From Bacteroidota bacterium (GTDB taxonomy: Bacteria; Bacteroidota; Bacteroidia; Chitinophagales; Saprospiraceae): a stretch of DNA of 50,939 nt. The DNA lies in NCBI GenBank assembly GCA_003045895.1, contig PZPC01000037.1, positions 1-50,939 on the forward strand. The letters are read 5' to 3'. A program made the translations under genes and the position numbers. This document shows, piece after piece, positions 17,527 to 27,500 of the stretch. Numbering within the stretch: the stretch's first letter is position 1; each line of letters opens with the position of its first letter. The notes under the pieces are model-generated. The model was not told the DNA's origin, ran no database searches, and saw only the letters and a list, made by a program, of their open reading frames with translations.

Positions 17527-18594
17527 ATGCGTATCCCTGGTTTTTACCTCTTGCTGATGGCCTCGCTTTGCGTTGCCTGTAAACCCGCCACCGACACCAA
17601 CGACGCTACCGCCATCCAGGTTCTCGAAGGTGAAACCATGGGTACCTACTACCGCATCAGCCTCCGCGGTGCAGCCCCCCTGACGCTACAGGCGGGCGTG
17701 GACTCGCTTTTGGTGGCCCTCAACCAGGAGGTATCGACCTACATCCCCAGCTCGCTGATCTCCCGTTTCAACCACGGTGACCTGCCGGCTATCGACGCGG
17801 AAACCCTGCAGAGCGCGCGCCACTTTCTGGCCAACCTGGAACTTTCGCTGCGCATTGCCCAACAGACGGGCAACGCCTTCAATCCTACGATCATGCCACT
17901 CGTCAATTACTGGGGCTTTGGTTATACCCCCAAGCGCCCGGTGACGGCGGTGGACAGCAGTGCCGTCGACTCGCTGATGACTTTTGTCGGCATGGACAAA
18001 ATCGACTACGACCCGGTACTCGTTTCGCCCTCGGCCATCCAACTGGATAAACAGTTCCCCGGCACCCAGTTGGATTTTTCGGCGATTGCCAAAGGGTACG
18101 GCGTTGATCTCGTAGCCAGCTACCTGCGGCGGCGGGGCATCCAGAACTACCTGGTGGACATTGGCGGCGAAGTGGTAGCCAGCGGCGACAAAGGCAGCCC
18201 GGAGCAGCCCTGGCACGTGGGGATTGCCATGCCCCGCGAAGATGCCGCGCTAACCGATTACCAGGTGGCTATTCCCCTGCGCGACGTCGCCATAGCGACC
18301 TCGGGCAACTACCGGAATTTCTACGAAGCCAATGGGCAAAAATACAGCCACACCATCAATCCTTTTACCGGTTACCCGGAACGCAGCAACCTGCTCAGTG
18401 CCTCGATCCTGGCCCCCGACTGTGCGACCGCCGACGGGTACGCCACGGCGTGCATGGTGGTGGGCCTGGAAGCCGCCTACGCCCTGATTGACAGTTTGCC
18501 CAACCTGGAAGGCTATTTCATTTTCAACGATGACGCCGGAAAAATGCAGACGAGAATGACGGCGGGGTTTGCGGAGTTGTTGCAAAAGAAGTGA
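17527..18594 (+). CDS. apbE: FAD:protein FMN transferase (ApbE), lipoprotein
   Basis: 355 aa. The signal MRIPGFYLLLMASLCVAC ends in a lipobox Cys, so the enzyme is periplasmic and membrane-anchored. ApbE landmarks in order: GETMGTYYRI, FSAIAKGYGVDLVASYL, LVDIGGEVVASG, ATSGNYRNFYEANG, HTINPFTGYPE and a metal-binding ATADGYATACMV near the C-terminus. ApbE moves FMN from FAD onto a Thr or Ser of periplasmic flavoproteins such as NqrB/NqrC and RnfG. No such target is encoded in the window. Last gene of the terC-GT39-doxX-apbE run. Confidence 0.95.
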   Translation: MRIPGFYLLLMASLCVACKPATDTNDATAIQVLEGETMGTYYRISLRGAAPLTLQAGVDSLLVALNQEVSTYIPSSLISRFNHGDLPAIDAETLQSARHFLANLELSLRIAQQTGNAFNPTIMPLVNYWGFGYTPKRPVTAVDSSAVDSLMTFVGMDKIDYDPVLVSPSAIQLDKQFPGTQLDFSAIAKGYGVDLVASYLRRRGIQNYLVDIGGEVVASGDKGSPEQPWHVGIAMPREDAALTDYQVAIPLRDVAIATSGNYRNFYEANGQKYSHTINPFTGYPERSNLLSASILAPDCATADGYATACMVVGLEAAYALIDSLPNLEGYFIFNDDAGKMQTRMTAGFAELLQKK

Positions 18595-18682
18595 GTAGCA
18601 GGTAAATGGTTTTTATACCCTAAAAGGTTTTTTATGGCATAAACCCTTTTCGGCAAAGTTCGCCTTACCCAAATTTATCCCC

Positions 18683-18690
18683 TACCTTTG
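18683..18690 (+). promoter_or_regulatory. -7 promoter element TACCTTTG
   Basis: A perfect TAnnTTTG match 25 bases ahead of the exonuclease ATG. The -33 partner is weak (TTCG around 18657). It probably drives the exonuclease and, by reading through, the MbnP/peroxidase genes. Confidence 0.5.
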
Positions 18691-18714
18691 CCCCCAAATC
18701 CACCCACGACGCAA

Positions 18715-19533
18715 ATGAATTTACCACTAACCAAAGACATTATTTTTTTCGACATTGAATCTACCGGCCTGAACGTCATTCGGGACCGTATCATTCAATT
18801 GGCGATGATCAAATATTCGGCCAAAGGCAAAGCACCTGAAGAGCGCACCTACCTCATCAACCCGGGGATTCCCATCTCGGAAGAAGCCATGGGTATCCAC
18901 GGCATCACCCCCAAGGATGTGGCCCGCAAACCAACCTTCCCGCAACTCGCACCAGAAATCTACGATTTCATCGGCAATGCCGACCTCGCGGGCTACAACT
19001 CCAACCGCTTCGATGTGCCCATGCTCATGGAGGAATTTGACCGCGCCGGCATGGAGTTCGACGTTTCCCGGCGGAACCTGATCGACGTACAGCGCATCTT
19101 CTACAAAATGGAACCCCGCACCCTCGCTGCTGCCCTGCGCTTTTACTGCCAGAAGGAGATAGAAAATGCCCACGACGCCATGGCGGATGTCAAAGCAACC
19201 ATTGATGTGTTCCTGGGGCAGCTGCAAATGTACGCGGGCCAGGATTTTGTCGACGCCGACGGCAACGTGACCCCCAATGCCATCCAGCCCGACATCAAAG
19301 CACTCCACGATTTTACCAACGATATGCGCTTCGTTGACGCTACCCAAAAAATGCGCTACGATTTGAACGGAGAAATCGTATTTTCTTTTGGCAAATACAC
19401 CGGCCAGCCCGTCGCCGAAGTCCTTAAGAAAGACAAGAACTACTACAACTGGATCGTCACCAAGGAATTTTCTTCACAGGTGAAGCAAATTGTGAAACGC
19501 ATCATGCGGGAGACGGAAGAGAAGAAGTCGTGA
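18715..19533 (+). CDS. DnaQ-like 3'-5' exonuclease with a C-terminal ExoX-type module
   Basis: 272 aa from the ATG at 18715; the upstream TTG overlaps the promoter element. DEDDh residues: D and E in FFDIESTGLN, D in YNSNRFDVPML, H and D in ENAHDAMADVKATID. Residues about 220-265 (FSFGKYTGQPVAEVLKK, YYNWIVTKEF) form the small basic domain often found after the exonuclease in Bacteroidota proteins annotated as DNA polymerase III epsilon or ExoX. It probably acts in DNA repair or RNA trimming rather than as the replicative proofreader. Its stop lies two bases before the next ATG, an odd fusion of a DNA enzyme to a periplasmic metal cluster. Confidence 0.88.
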   Translation: MNLPLTKDIIFFDIESTGLNVIRDRIIQLAMIKYSAKGKAPEERTYLINPGIPISEEAMGIHGITPKDVARKPTFPQLAPEIYDFIGNADLAGYNSNRFDVPMLMEEFDRAGMEFDVSRRNLIDVQRIFYKMEPRTLAAALRFYCQKEIENAHDAMADVKATIDVFLGQLQMYAGQDFVDADGNVTPNAIQPDIKALHDFTNDMRFVDATQKMRYDLNGEIVFSFGKYTGQPVAEVLKKDKNYYNWIVTKEFSSQVKQIVKRIMRETEEKKS

Positions 19534-19535
19534 CC

Positions 19536-20402
19536 ATGAGGAAGCTTTTTGCTTTAACACTGCTCTTTACCCTGGTTTGCGCCGCCTGTTACGAACCAGT
19601 GGAAGGCTGTCTCAATCCCCGGGCAGCCAACTTCGACCTCGACGCTGATGAGGCCTGCGGCGATTGTTGCGTTTTCCCCAAACTGAAGATTCGCTTTGAA
19701 AACTACTGGACGGCCAGCAATGGCACGGTCAGTAGCTTAAGCCCGGACTCCATTTATTACGATGGGCTCGACCAACCTTTCCGCTTCAAGCGGATTCGTT
19801 TTTACTGGTCGGAATTGGAATTGGAACTGACGTCTGGTAGCCGCCTCTCCTTAACCGATTCCATCGAGTTGGCCATCGCCCAGGGTGGAGATACGACCCT
19901 GATCAGTACCCTCGACAACTTCTTGCTGGCGGATATCGACCGGGCGACCCGCAACCTGACCTTGAAAACCTTGGAACCAACGGGCTTCCTGGCTGCCCTG
20001 AATGCCCAATTCGGCATCCCCGACCCCGTCAACCGGACGGTCACCGCCTCGGTCGTACCCACCAACCATCCGTTGGCACCCCAAATTGGATCCATGAACC
20101 TGGGAGCAGAACTGGGATATGTTTTTGCCAAGATAGAGCTGTATCGCGACACGATCAGTACGGATACGGTTCCGCTGGTGCTCCAGGTTTTCGGAACCCA
20201 GTTTCTACGGCCACTGCGGCTTCCTTTGGCCACGCCGGCTTACCTCGCAGAAGGCTTTAATCCCCTGCTGGTCATTGAAAACGATATTTCACGCTGGTTC
20301 CAGGGTGTGAATGTCCGGCAGAGCGACACCACGGCCCTTAAGTTGCAATTTGTCAACAACCTTACACAATCCTTTACCTTAAGAGCGGTTCTTGCGGAGT
20401 AA
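19536..20402 (+). CDS. Divergent MbnP-like lipoprotein
   Basis: 288 aa from the ATG at 19536. The signal MRKLFALTLLFTLVCAA ends in lipobox Cys18. A Cys-rich stretch (EGCLNPRAANFDLDADEACG, then DCC) of the GC-x-P-x-A-x-N-F kind follows. The remainder aligns by eye with the MbnP fold: KLKIRFENYW, FKRIRFYWSELELEL and ELGYVFAKIELYRD. At the position where the next gene has NYWSWARGYVFAKIE this one has SMNLGAELGYVFAKIE, so both tryptophans of the motif are gone. MbnP proteins are periplasmic copper-binding partners of diheme peroxidases. This paralogue may bind metal differently or have a structural role. Confidence 0.7.
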   Translation: MRKLFALTLLFTLVCAACYEPVEGCLNPRAANFDLDADEACGDCCVFPKLKIRFENYWTASNGTVSSLSPDSIYYDGLDQPFRFKRIRFYWSELELELTSGSRLSLTDSIELAIAQGGDTTLISTLDNFLLADIDRATRNLTLKTLEPTGFLAALNAQFGIPDPVNRTVTASVVPTNHPLAPQIGSMNLGAELGYVFAKIELYRDTISTDTVPLVLQVFGTQFLRPLRLPLATPAYLAEGFNPLLVIENDISRWFQGVNVRQSDTTALKLQFVNNLTQSFTLRAVLAE

Positions 20403-20463
20403 GCGGCTTAACTTTCCCAGACTATAATTGTTATTAATGGTGAAACTAACCACCAAATTAACT

Positions 20464-21234
20464 ATGAATAAGTTACATTTATCCCTGTTTCTGATCATTG
20501 GTCTCTTTGCTGCCTGCACCTCCGATGAGGAAGTGGGAAAAGGAACATTAGACCTCAATTTTAAGGCAACTTACCAGGGTACTCCGCTGGTGATGTTCGA
20601 TCAGGTTTATACCTATCCGGACGGGAGTCCGATCAAATTCCAACTCTTCAACTACTACGTGTCGGATATCACCTTGCTCCAGGAAGGTCAAAGTGCAGGT
20701 GACGGGCAGGTGATTTCAGAAGTAGCACGTATCGATTACCGCGGCGTCTACGACCTGCCAACTGCAGACGCGGGCATCAACCTGCGCTTTGACAACGTAA
20801 AAGCAGGCGTTTACACCAAGATCCGGATTGGCCTGGGGCTGACGCCCGAACTGAATGCCACCCAACCCGGCGACTACGCTGCCGATCATCCTCTGTCTGA
20901 GAACTATTGGTCGTGGGCCCGCGGCTACGTCTTTGCCAAGATCGAAGCCAATGCGGACCTCGATGGTGATGGTCAGTTTTCCGACAAGCTCACCTACCAT
21001 ATTGGGGCTACCGACTTGTATACAACCATCGAGCTAGCTGATCCCGTCGTGGTCCAAAAAGACAACCCCGCCACCATCACCTTTAGTGTAGATGTACACG
21101 ATATTCTCCAGAACCAGCAAGGCGACTACCTCGACATCAGCCAGCCCGCCAACACCCAGGACCATACCAATAACGAAGCGATCTACGGTTTTCTGTGGAC
21201 CAATTTCACCCAAGCCTTCGGTTTAAAAAAGTAA
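20464..21234 (+). CDS. MbnP-family copper-binding lipoprotein
   Basis: 256 aa from the ATG at 20464. Signal MNKLHLSLFLIIGLFAA plus lipobox Cys. Family marks: LDLNFKATYQGTPL, IKFQLFNYYVSDITL, YWSWARGYVFAKIEA, DLDGDGQFSDKLTYHIG, and VDVHDIL. In the methanobactin-operon homologue the MbnH diheme peroxidase oxidises an MbnP tryptophan to kynurenine, which then helps to bind Cu(I); the WxW here would supply such a residue. That chemistry is known from the methanotroph pair and is inference for this protein. Genes for two diheme peroxidases follow at once. Confidence 0.85.
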   Translation: MNKLHLSLFLIIGLFAACTSDEEVGKGTLDLNFKATYQGTPLVMFDQVYTYPDGSPIKFQLFNYYVSDITLLQEGQSAGDGQVISEVARIDYRGVYDLPTADAGINLRFDNVKAGVYTKIRIGLGLTPELNATQPGDYAADHPLSENYWSWARGYVFAKIEANADLDGDGQFSDKLTYHIGATDLYTTIELADPVVVQKDNPATITFSVDVHDILQNQQGDYLDISQPANTQDHTNNEAIYGFLWTNFTQAFGLKK

Positions 21235-21237
21235 GCC

Positions 21238-22284
21238 ATGAGCCGTTTGTGGGGAGGTCTTGTTGTGCTGCTTTTCCTGTTGCTTGCGGGGTGCGAAACG
21301 GTACCTGAAACGATTCCGCCGCCACATCCTCCAGGATTTGTCGCCATGGTCATCCCCTCCGACAACCCACTCACCGAAGCGGGAGTAGCGTTGGGGCGGC
21401 AGCTCTTCTACGACCCTATTCTTTCCCTCGACAGCACGATCAGCTGTGGCAGTTGCCACCGGCCGGAACTGGCCTTCACGGATGGCCAAGCCATCAGCCG
21501 GGGAATTGCCGGGCAAGCCGGGCGGCGGTCGGCACCGAGCCTGCTCAACATCGGCTTCCACTACAAAGGCGTCTTTTGGGATGGCCGTAGCCCCAACCTC
21601 GAAGACCAGGCGCTGCACCCCCTGGGCGACAGCCTGGAAATGGGCGCCAACTGGGCACGCGTCGCCCGCCGCTTGAACAACCACCCCGATTACCCGGGCC
21701 TTTACGCAAAAGCCTTTGGCCAGGCCGACCTCAGCAAGGAGCAGACGGCCCGCGCGCTGGCACAATTCCAGCGTACGCTGATCAGCGCCAACAGCAAATA
21801 CGACCAGGTGCAACGCGGTGAAGCCCGGTTTACGCCCCAGGAACAACGTGGCTGGACCATCTTCTTCGACGCCGGTTACCCTACCGTACCCATGGCTGAG
21901 TGTAGCCACTGCCACACCGAGCCTTTGTTTACCAACCTGGAATTTGCGAACAATGGACTGGATAGCAGCCAGCATTTGCAAAATTTCCGTGACCAGGGTC
22001 TCGGCGCTGTCACGGGTAGCACATACGACAACGGGAAGTTTCGCGTGCCTACCTTGAGGAATATTACCCAAACGGCACCATATATGCATGATGGCCGCTT
22101 CGCCAAGCTGGACGAGGTGATTGACCATTACAACACCGGTGGCCAGTACGCAGAAAATGTCGACCCCAACGTCCGCCCGCTACACCTCAACGAACAAGAC
22201 AAAGCCGATTTGCTGGCCTTTTTGGCAACCCTGACGGATACTTTTGCATTAAACAATCCAGCATATTACCCGCTGCAAAAATAA
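21238..22284 (+). CDS. Diheme cytochrome c peroxidase / MbnH-MauG-type lipoprotein (first)
   Basis: 348 aa. Signal MSRLWGGLVVLLFLLLAG with lipobox Cys19. Two c-type heme sites: CGSCH (Cys70-Cys73-His74) and CSHCH near residue 222. Typical CCP/MauG stretches: GRQLFYDPILSLDSTISCG, FWDGRSPNLEDQALHPL, QFQRTLISANSKYD, KFRVPTLRNITQTAPYMHDGRF. It acts in the periplasm. Being next to MbnP-like genes favours an MbnH-like role, oxidising a partner protein, over simple peroxide removal. It starts three bases after the preceding stop. Confidence 0.9.
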   Translation: MSRLWGGLVVLLFLLLAGCETVPETIPPPHPPGFVAMVIPSDNPLTEAGVALGRQLFYDPILSLDSTISCGSCHRPELAFTDGQAISRGIAGQAGRRSAPSLLNIGFHYKGVFWDGRSPNLEDQALHPLGDSLEMGANWARVARRLNNHPDYPGLYAKAFGQADLSKEQTARALAQFQRTLISANSKYDQVQRGEARFTPQEQRGWTIFFDAGYPTVPMAECSHCHTEPLFTNLEFANNGLDSSQHLQNFRDQGLGAVTGSTYDNGKFRVPTLRNITQTAPYMHDGRFAKLDEVIDHYNTGGQYAENVDPNVRPLHLNEQDKADLLAFLATLTDTFALNNPAYYPLQK

Positions 22285-22288
22285 ATTG

Positions 22289-23407
22289 ATGATGAATCCA
22301 ACGAACCTAGCCTGCTGGGGCCTCTTCCTGACCACCCTGTTGCTCGTGGCCTGTGGCGGCGATGACCCCACGACCTGTACCAATTGTGCCGATGAACGCA
22401 TTGCCGGGCCCTATAACCCCACGACGGCCAACCTGGACTGGCCCGGATTCCTGGGAATGCCCATTATCCCCAACAACACCCCCCTCACCACGGAAGGTAT
22501 TCAGTTGGGGCGGCTGCTCTTTTACGATCCCATTCTTTCGGCCGACAGCACCATGGCGTGTGCCAGTTGCCACCTGCAAAGCAAAGCTTTTACCGACGGG
22601 CTCGCCAAAAGTGTAGGGGTTCTGGGGATTGCTACCCAGCGCAGCTCCATGTCGTTGGTCAATCTTACCCTCTTGCGTAAAGATCTCTTTTGGGACGGCC
22701 ACGTGAACACGCTGGAAGAACAGGCACTGCTCCCCATCGAAGCACACGACGAATTGAATGATACCTGGGACAACGTAGAAGCCAAACTGCGCCGCCATGC
22801 CAGCTACCCCCAGCGCTTCCGTGCTGCTTTTGGTATTGAGCTGAAAAGCGAGATCACCCGTGAACTCGCTGTTCAGGCCATCGCTCAGTTCGAACGTACC
22901 CTCATCAGCGGCAACAGCAAATTTGACCAGGTCGTCTGGGCCAATAATGGCGAATTTACCGAAGAAGAACAATTGGGCAAGGAACTGTTTGAAGTTGAAA
23001 CGGCTATTACCCTGGGCCACCCGGGGTGTACCCACTGCCACAGTGGCCCCAATTTCACCGACAACCTGTTTCACAACAACGGCCTCGATGACGTGGCCTC
23101 GCTCAACGACTTCCCCGACCTTGGCCGGGGTGGCGTTAACAACGTGATTTTCGATAACGGAAAATTCCGTACGCCTTCGCTGCGCAACGTTGAACTGACT
23201 GCCCCCTACATGCACGACGGTCGCTTTGCCACCCTGGAGCAGGTGCTGGACAACTACGCTGCCGGTGGCCACGGGGTCGAAAATGAAGATACCAATATTC
23301 GTCCCTTCAACCTGACGCCAGCAGAACGACTTGCACTTATCGCATTCTTACGCACCCTGACGGATACCTCGTTCATTAATAATCCTTCCTTGAGCAATCC
23401 TTTCTAA
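22289..23407 (+). CDS. Diheme cytochrome c peroxidase / MbnH-MauG-type lipoprotein (second)
   Basis: 372 aa from the ATG at 22289 (another ATG follows directly). Signal with lipobox LLLVAC. Heme sites CASCH near residue 92 and CTHCH near residue 245. Stretches shared with the first peroxidase: GRLLFYDPILSADSTMACA, FWDGHVNTLEEQALLP, QFERTLISGNSKFD and FRTPSLRNVELTAPYMHDGRF. The two are clear paralogues of one ancestral gene, but the two MbnP-like genes differ far more from each other. The four genes are spaced 61, 3 and 4 bases apart after the first, indicating a single operon. Confidence 0.9.
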   Translation: MMNPTNLACWGLFLTTLLLVACGGDDPTTCTNCADERIAGPYNPTTANLDWPGFLGMPIIPNNTPLTTEGIQLGRLLFYDPILSADSTMACASCHLQSKAFTDGLAKSVGVLGIATQRSSMSLVNLTLLRKDLFWDGHVNTLEEQALLPIEAHDELNDTWDNVEAKLRRHASYPQRFRAAFGIELKSEITRELAVQAIAQFERTLISGNSKFDQVVWANNGEFTEEEQLGKELFEVETAITLGHPGCTHCHSGPNFTDNLFHNNGLDDVASLNDFPDLGRGGVNNVIFDNGKFRTPSLRNVELTAPYMHDGRFATLEQVLDNYAAGGHGVENEDTNIRPFNLTPAERLALIAFLRTLTDTSFINNPSLSNPF

Positions 23408-23791
23408 AATTACTGCTAATTTTGGGAAATCGGATCGGATCGCCAACCCCTGATTGGGTGTTTGCCAGCGACTGATCGGGCAGAAGTTTAGCAGGGCAAA
23501 CGGGTTGATCACCTCTGAAATTCGAAAAAACAAGGCTTCTGAAAATAAATTTTATTTTTTTTAAAGATACAATGACGAAATACAATTATTTTATTCATAC
23601 TTTTTATGAATACAAAACACTGAAAAACAGGATATTAAGAAAAATAAAACATAGTTTTTTTTTCACAAAAGGTGATTTTTGTACTTGTTGACAGCGAATA
23701 ATGTCCCGATCATTGTATTGTCAAACAAAGGCACAGCTGATGAACGAATCAGTTAGCAAACTTGGAAAAGTATTTGGGATATTATTTGTGC

Positions 23792-23831
23792 GTAGTAAGT
23801 CAGGTAAAAGGGATTAAGCCTGACTTACTAC
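23792..23831. repeat. Perfect 13-bp inverted repeat, 14-base loop
   Basis: GTAGTAAGTCAGG (23792-23804) and CCTGACTTACTAC (23819-23831) match exactly. It could be a strong RNA hairpin or a protein-binding palindrome. It lies 360 bases upstream of a terminator on the same strand. Confidence 0.6.
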
Positions 23832-24191
23832 AACCAAATGTTCAAATTGACACACTAAGAGAATATCAAATTTTTCAAGTAGCCGAGGCTACTATACTTT
23901 CGCAAATGTTCATGGGATTATCAATAAATGAGTCGTATCGCCTGGGGAGAGTGATGCGACTTATTTTTTCCCAAAAACTTTTTTTTGTTTTGTGTTGTTT
24001 ATAAGAATAAAGCAATAAATAGTCTTTTTTTTAGTTATTATATTGCTACTAGCAACTTCCACACACTTCTATCTACACGATACACGAGACGACCTCGAAT
24101 CAATTAAATCACACGTACTGCTTGTGTTTAAAATATACCTTCTTTTGTTGAAGGACAAGAATCATGGGATTATAATTTGTTATTAGCAGGT

Positions 24192-24224
24192 CGTGTTGCG
24201 CTTTCGCAACACGGCTCTTTTTTT
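24192..24224 (+). terminator. Rho-independent terminator in the AT-rich spacer
   Basis: CGTGTTGCG (24192-24200), loop CTTT, CGCAACACG (24205-24213), then GCTC and seven T. The 9-bp stem is perfect. The nearest annotated rightward gene ends almost 800 bases upstream, so something else may be transcribed up to here. Confidence 0.7.
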
Positions 24225-24556
24225 GGCCCCTCCCACGGCATTTTCCACCCTTTCTGTACCATCCCCTACCTGAGTTGTACCCTGAAAAACTACGGATTAT
24301 TATTTATTTAAATATTATTGTGACTAATATCTAGAATAGTCGTCAAAAATTTTGTTATTTTGTGATGACAGGTCATTGCGCAAGCAATCCTTGCTTCCCC
24401 ACCGTTTTTTCCTTTACCTACACCAACTTGCCTTTCGGTCATCCGAAAGAATCTACAACTTATACACGAACAGCAATACGTGTTTAAGTTATTAATATTT
24501 CTGTGCGCTGGCACAGAAGTAGGATAAAGCATTAACAAACAAATTTTTGATCTACC

Positions 24557-27500
24557 ATGACAAGACTGCTACCCCAACCTAGACAGGTTTTGAGCTTTCT
24601 CCCTTCCTTACTGGTCTTTATCGGCCTCTTTTTGGGTTTGAGCCATTCCTTAAACGCCCAGTTACAAGTTAGTTTTTCCGTAACCGAGCCCATCTGCTAC
24701 GGCTTACCCAACGGCAGCATCACGGCTACGGCTTCTGGTGGTGTATCCAACTACGGCTACTTCTGGAGTAATGGCCAGACCGGACCTACCGCCTCTGGCC
24801 TGGTCGCGGGGACTTACTCCGTAACCATTGCCGACGCTAACGGACAGAGCATCGTCCGCAGTGTAATGGTTGATCAGCCGGCGCTGGTCACGGTAGTGCT
24901 CACGCCTGATGAGCTCTGCAATGCACCTTTCAATATTACGGCTACCCCTGGGGGTGGTATTTCGCCCTACAACTACAACTGGAGTACGGGAGCCATGACG
25001 CCCACGATTACCAACGTGCCCGCCGGGCAGTACTGCGTAACGGTAACCGACAGCAACCTTTGTGGTGCTGTTGAATGCATCACCGTCAACGCCAATCCGC
25101 CGGCGGTCAGTGTACAGGCCAATAACGTCACCTGCCCGGGCGGCACCAATGGTTCGGTAACCGCTACCCCGATTGGTGGTCAGCCGCCCTACAGTTATAT
25201 ATGGAGCAACGGCGGCACGGGACAGGTCATTGCCGGTTTGTCCGGCGGCACTTACACCGTAACCCTTACCGACGCCAATGGCTGTACGGCCGTGGCCAGT
25301 GGTTTTGTCAACCAACCCCCTCCGATCGTTATCGGCCTGACGCCCACCAGCCCAACTTGTACGGGCGACACCAACGGCAGTATTACCTCCAATATTAGCG
25401 GGGGCACGCCTCCTTATACTTTGTCCTGGAATACGGGAGCAACGTCCGCGAATTTATTCAACCTGGGCCCCGGCACCTACACCCTTACCGTAGTAGATGC
25501 CAATGGCTGTGTACAAATGGCCACCCGCACCCTGAACTACCGCTCCAACCTCACGCTGGGCGGACTGGGTACGCCGGAGACCTGCCCGGGCTTCAACAAT
25601 GGTTTTGCTACCGCCAACCCACAAGGTGGTGTTATGCCTTATACTTACCAATGGGCCAACGGGGTCACTCAGCAGGTAGTCACTAACGCTGCCCCCGGTC
25701 CCTATTCCGTGACCGTAACCGACGCCGTGGGGTGTTCCGCTACGACCATCATCAACGTGCCCGCAGCACCGGCTTTCACCGTCACAGCCGCTGGCAGCAA
25801 CCCCAGCACCTGTGGCGTAAACAATGGCACCGCTACGGCCAACGTCACCCAGGGCAGCGGTCCTTTTACCTATATTTGGAATACCGGCAGCACTGCCCAA
25901 ACCATTACCGGCCTCGCTGCCGGCACCTATTCCGTAACGGTAACCAATGGCAACAACTGTGTGACGACCGCCAGTACAACACTGGTCGCCCCGCCTAATG
26001 TTTTTGTAACGGCCAACGCTACACCTATTTTGTGTCCGGGCAGTGCCAACGGAACCGCGACAGCTACTGTTTCTGGTGGCACGCCTCCCTTCAACTTCAA
26101 CTGGAGCAACGGCGCTACTGGCCAGACGATCAGCGGCCTGGTCGCAGGCACCTACAATGTGATCGTAACCGATGCCAACGGCTGTAACAGCATTGCCGCC
26201 GTTACCATTCAGCAAGCCCCGGGCGTAACCTTCAACCTCACCGGTACCACAATCGTTTGTGGCGCTGGTAATACCGGATCGGCAAGTGCTAACCCGACTG
26301 GTGGTACAGCTCCTTTCTCCTTTATCTGGAATACCGGCGCAACCTCACCCACCGTCAGCGGACTTACCGAAGGCACCTACACCGTTACCGTTACCGATGT
26401 CAACGGCTGTAGCGCCATTCGTTCCATCAGCATTAATGTCATCGACGACCTCAACGTCCTGGTCACGGGTACCAACGTCCTTTGTGCCGGTCAATCTACG
26501 GGTACGGCTGCGGCAATGGCCAGCGGTGGTAACGCACCTTATACTTACGCCTGGAGCAACGGGGCCAATACGGCTTCCATTAGTGGTCTCGGTGTCGGTA
26601 CGTATACTGTTGTGGCTACCGACGCCAACGGTTGTACGACCCAGCGTGCTTTTACGATTACCCAACCTACTACGCTGGGCGTAAATATCCAACCCACCAA
26701 CCCCCTGAACTGTTTTGGCCAGGCCAACGCCTCGCTGACTGCTATGGGTACTGGTGGCACCCCTGCATATACCTATAACTGGAATACCGGCCAGACCGGC
26801 GCAACGATTACCAATCTACCCGCCGGCACCTATACGGTGACGGCTACGGATGCCAACCAGTGTGTGGCAACGGCGAGCTTTACCGTGTCGCAAACCCAGG
26901 CCATCAATGTGACCATTACCGGGGAAACCATCATCTGTGGTGCGGAAGACAGTGGCTTTGCGGGTACTGTTGTAACCGGCGGAACCGGCCCCTACACCTA
27001 CAGCTGGAGTACGAGTGCCATTTCGGAAAGCATCAACAACATCGGCGCTGGCACTTATTCCGTGATCGTTACTGACGCGAATGGCTGTACCGGCGAAGCC
27101 ACTATCACCATTAACATCATCAGTAATTTGGGGGTCAACCTGATCCCACGGGATGCCCTTTGTTTTGGTGACAACAGCGGCAGCGTACTCGCCGTCGCTA
27201 CCGGTGGCACGCAACCCTACACCTACAGCTGGAGCAATGGCAATACCACCAACGAAATCACCGGCCTTACTGCCGGAACCTACACGTTGACGGTAACGGA
27301 AGCCAACGGCTGTAACGTTATCCAGACCGTAACGGTTGGTCAGCCGTCGCAACTAACGGCTATCGCTACCGGCACCAACCCCAAATGTGTGGATGCTGCT
27401 GATGGTACGGCAACCGCCGTTGCCAACGGCGGAACAGCCCCCTATCAGTATGCCTGGAACACCGGTGGGTTTACGGCGAGCATCAATGGATTGGTAGCCG

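Larger units (their letters stand above)
23408..24556. other. AT-rich spacer with hairpins upstream of the giant surface protein
   Basis: About 1.15 kb with no gene I can support. The base composition is far more AT-rich than on either side. It holds a perfect 13-bp inverted repeat (GTAGTAAGTCAGG at 23792-23804 and its complement at 23819-23831), an 80-codon open frame of unconvincing composition across it (23762-24004), and a terminator at 24192-24224. From 24225 to 24556 it forms the upstream region of the SprB-repeat gene. Confidence 0.6.

Noticed and set aside
23688-23693. TTGACA as a sigma-70 type -35 box
   Set aside because: Bacteroidota do not use the TTGACA/TATAAT consensus, and no gene start follows at a fitting distance.
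23762-24004. 80-codon open frame in the AT-rich spacer
   Set aside because: It crosses a perfect inverted repeat, has no recognisable domain and ends in a Phe/Leu/Cys run. Kept only as part of the spacer description.
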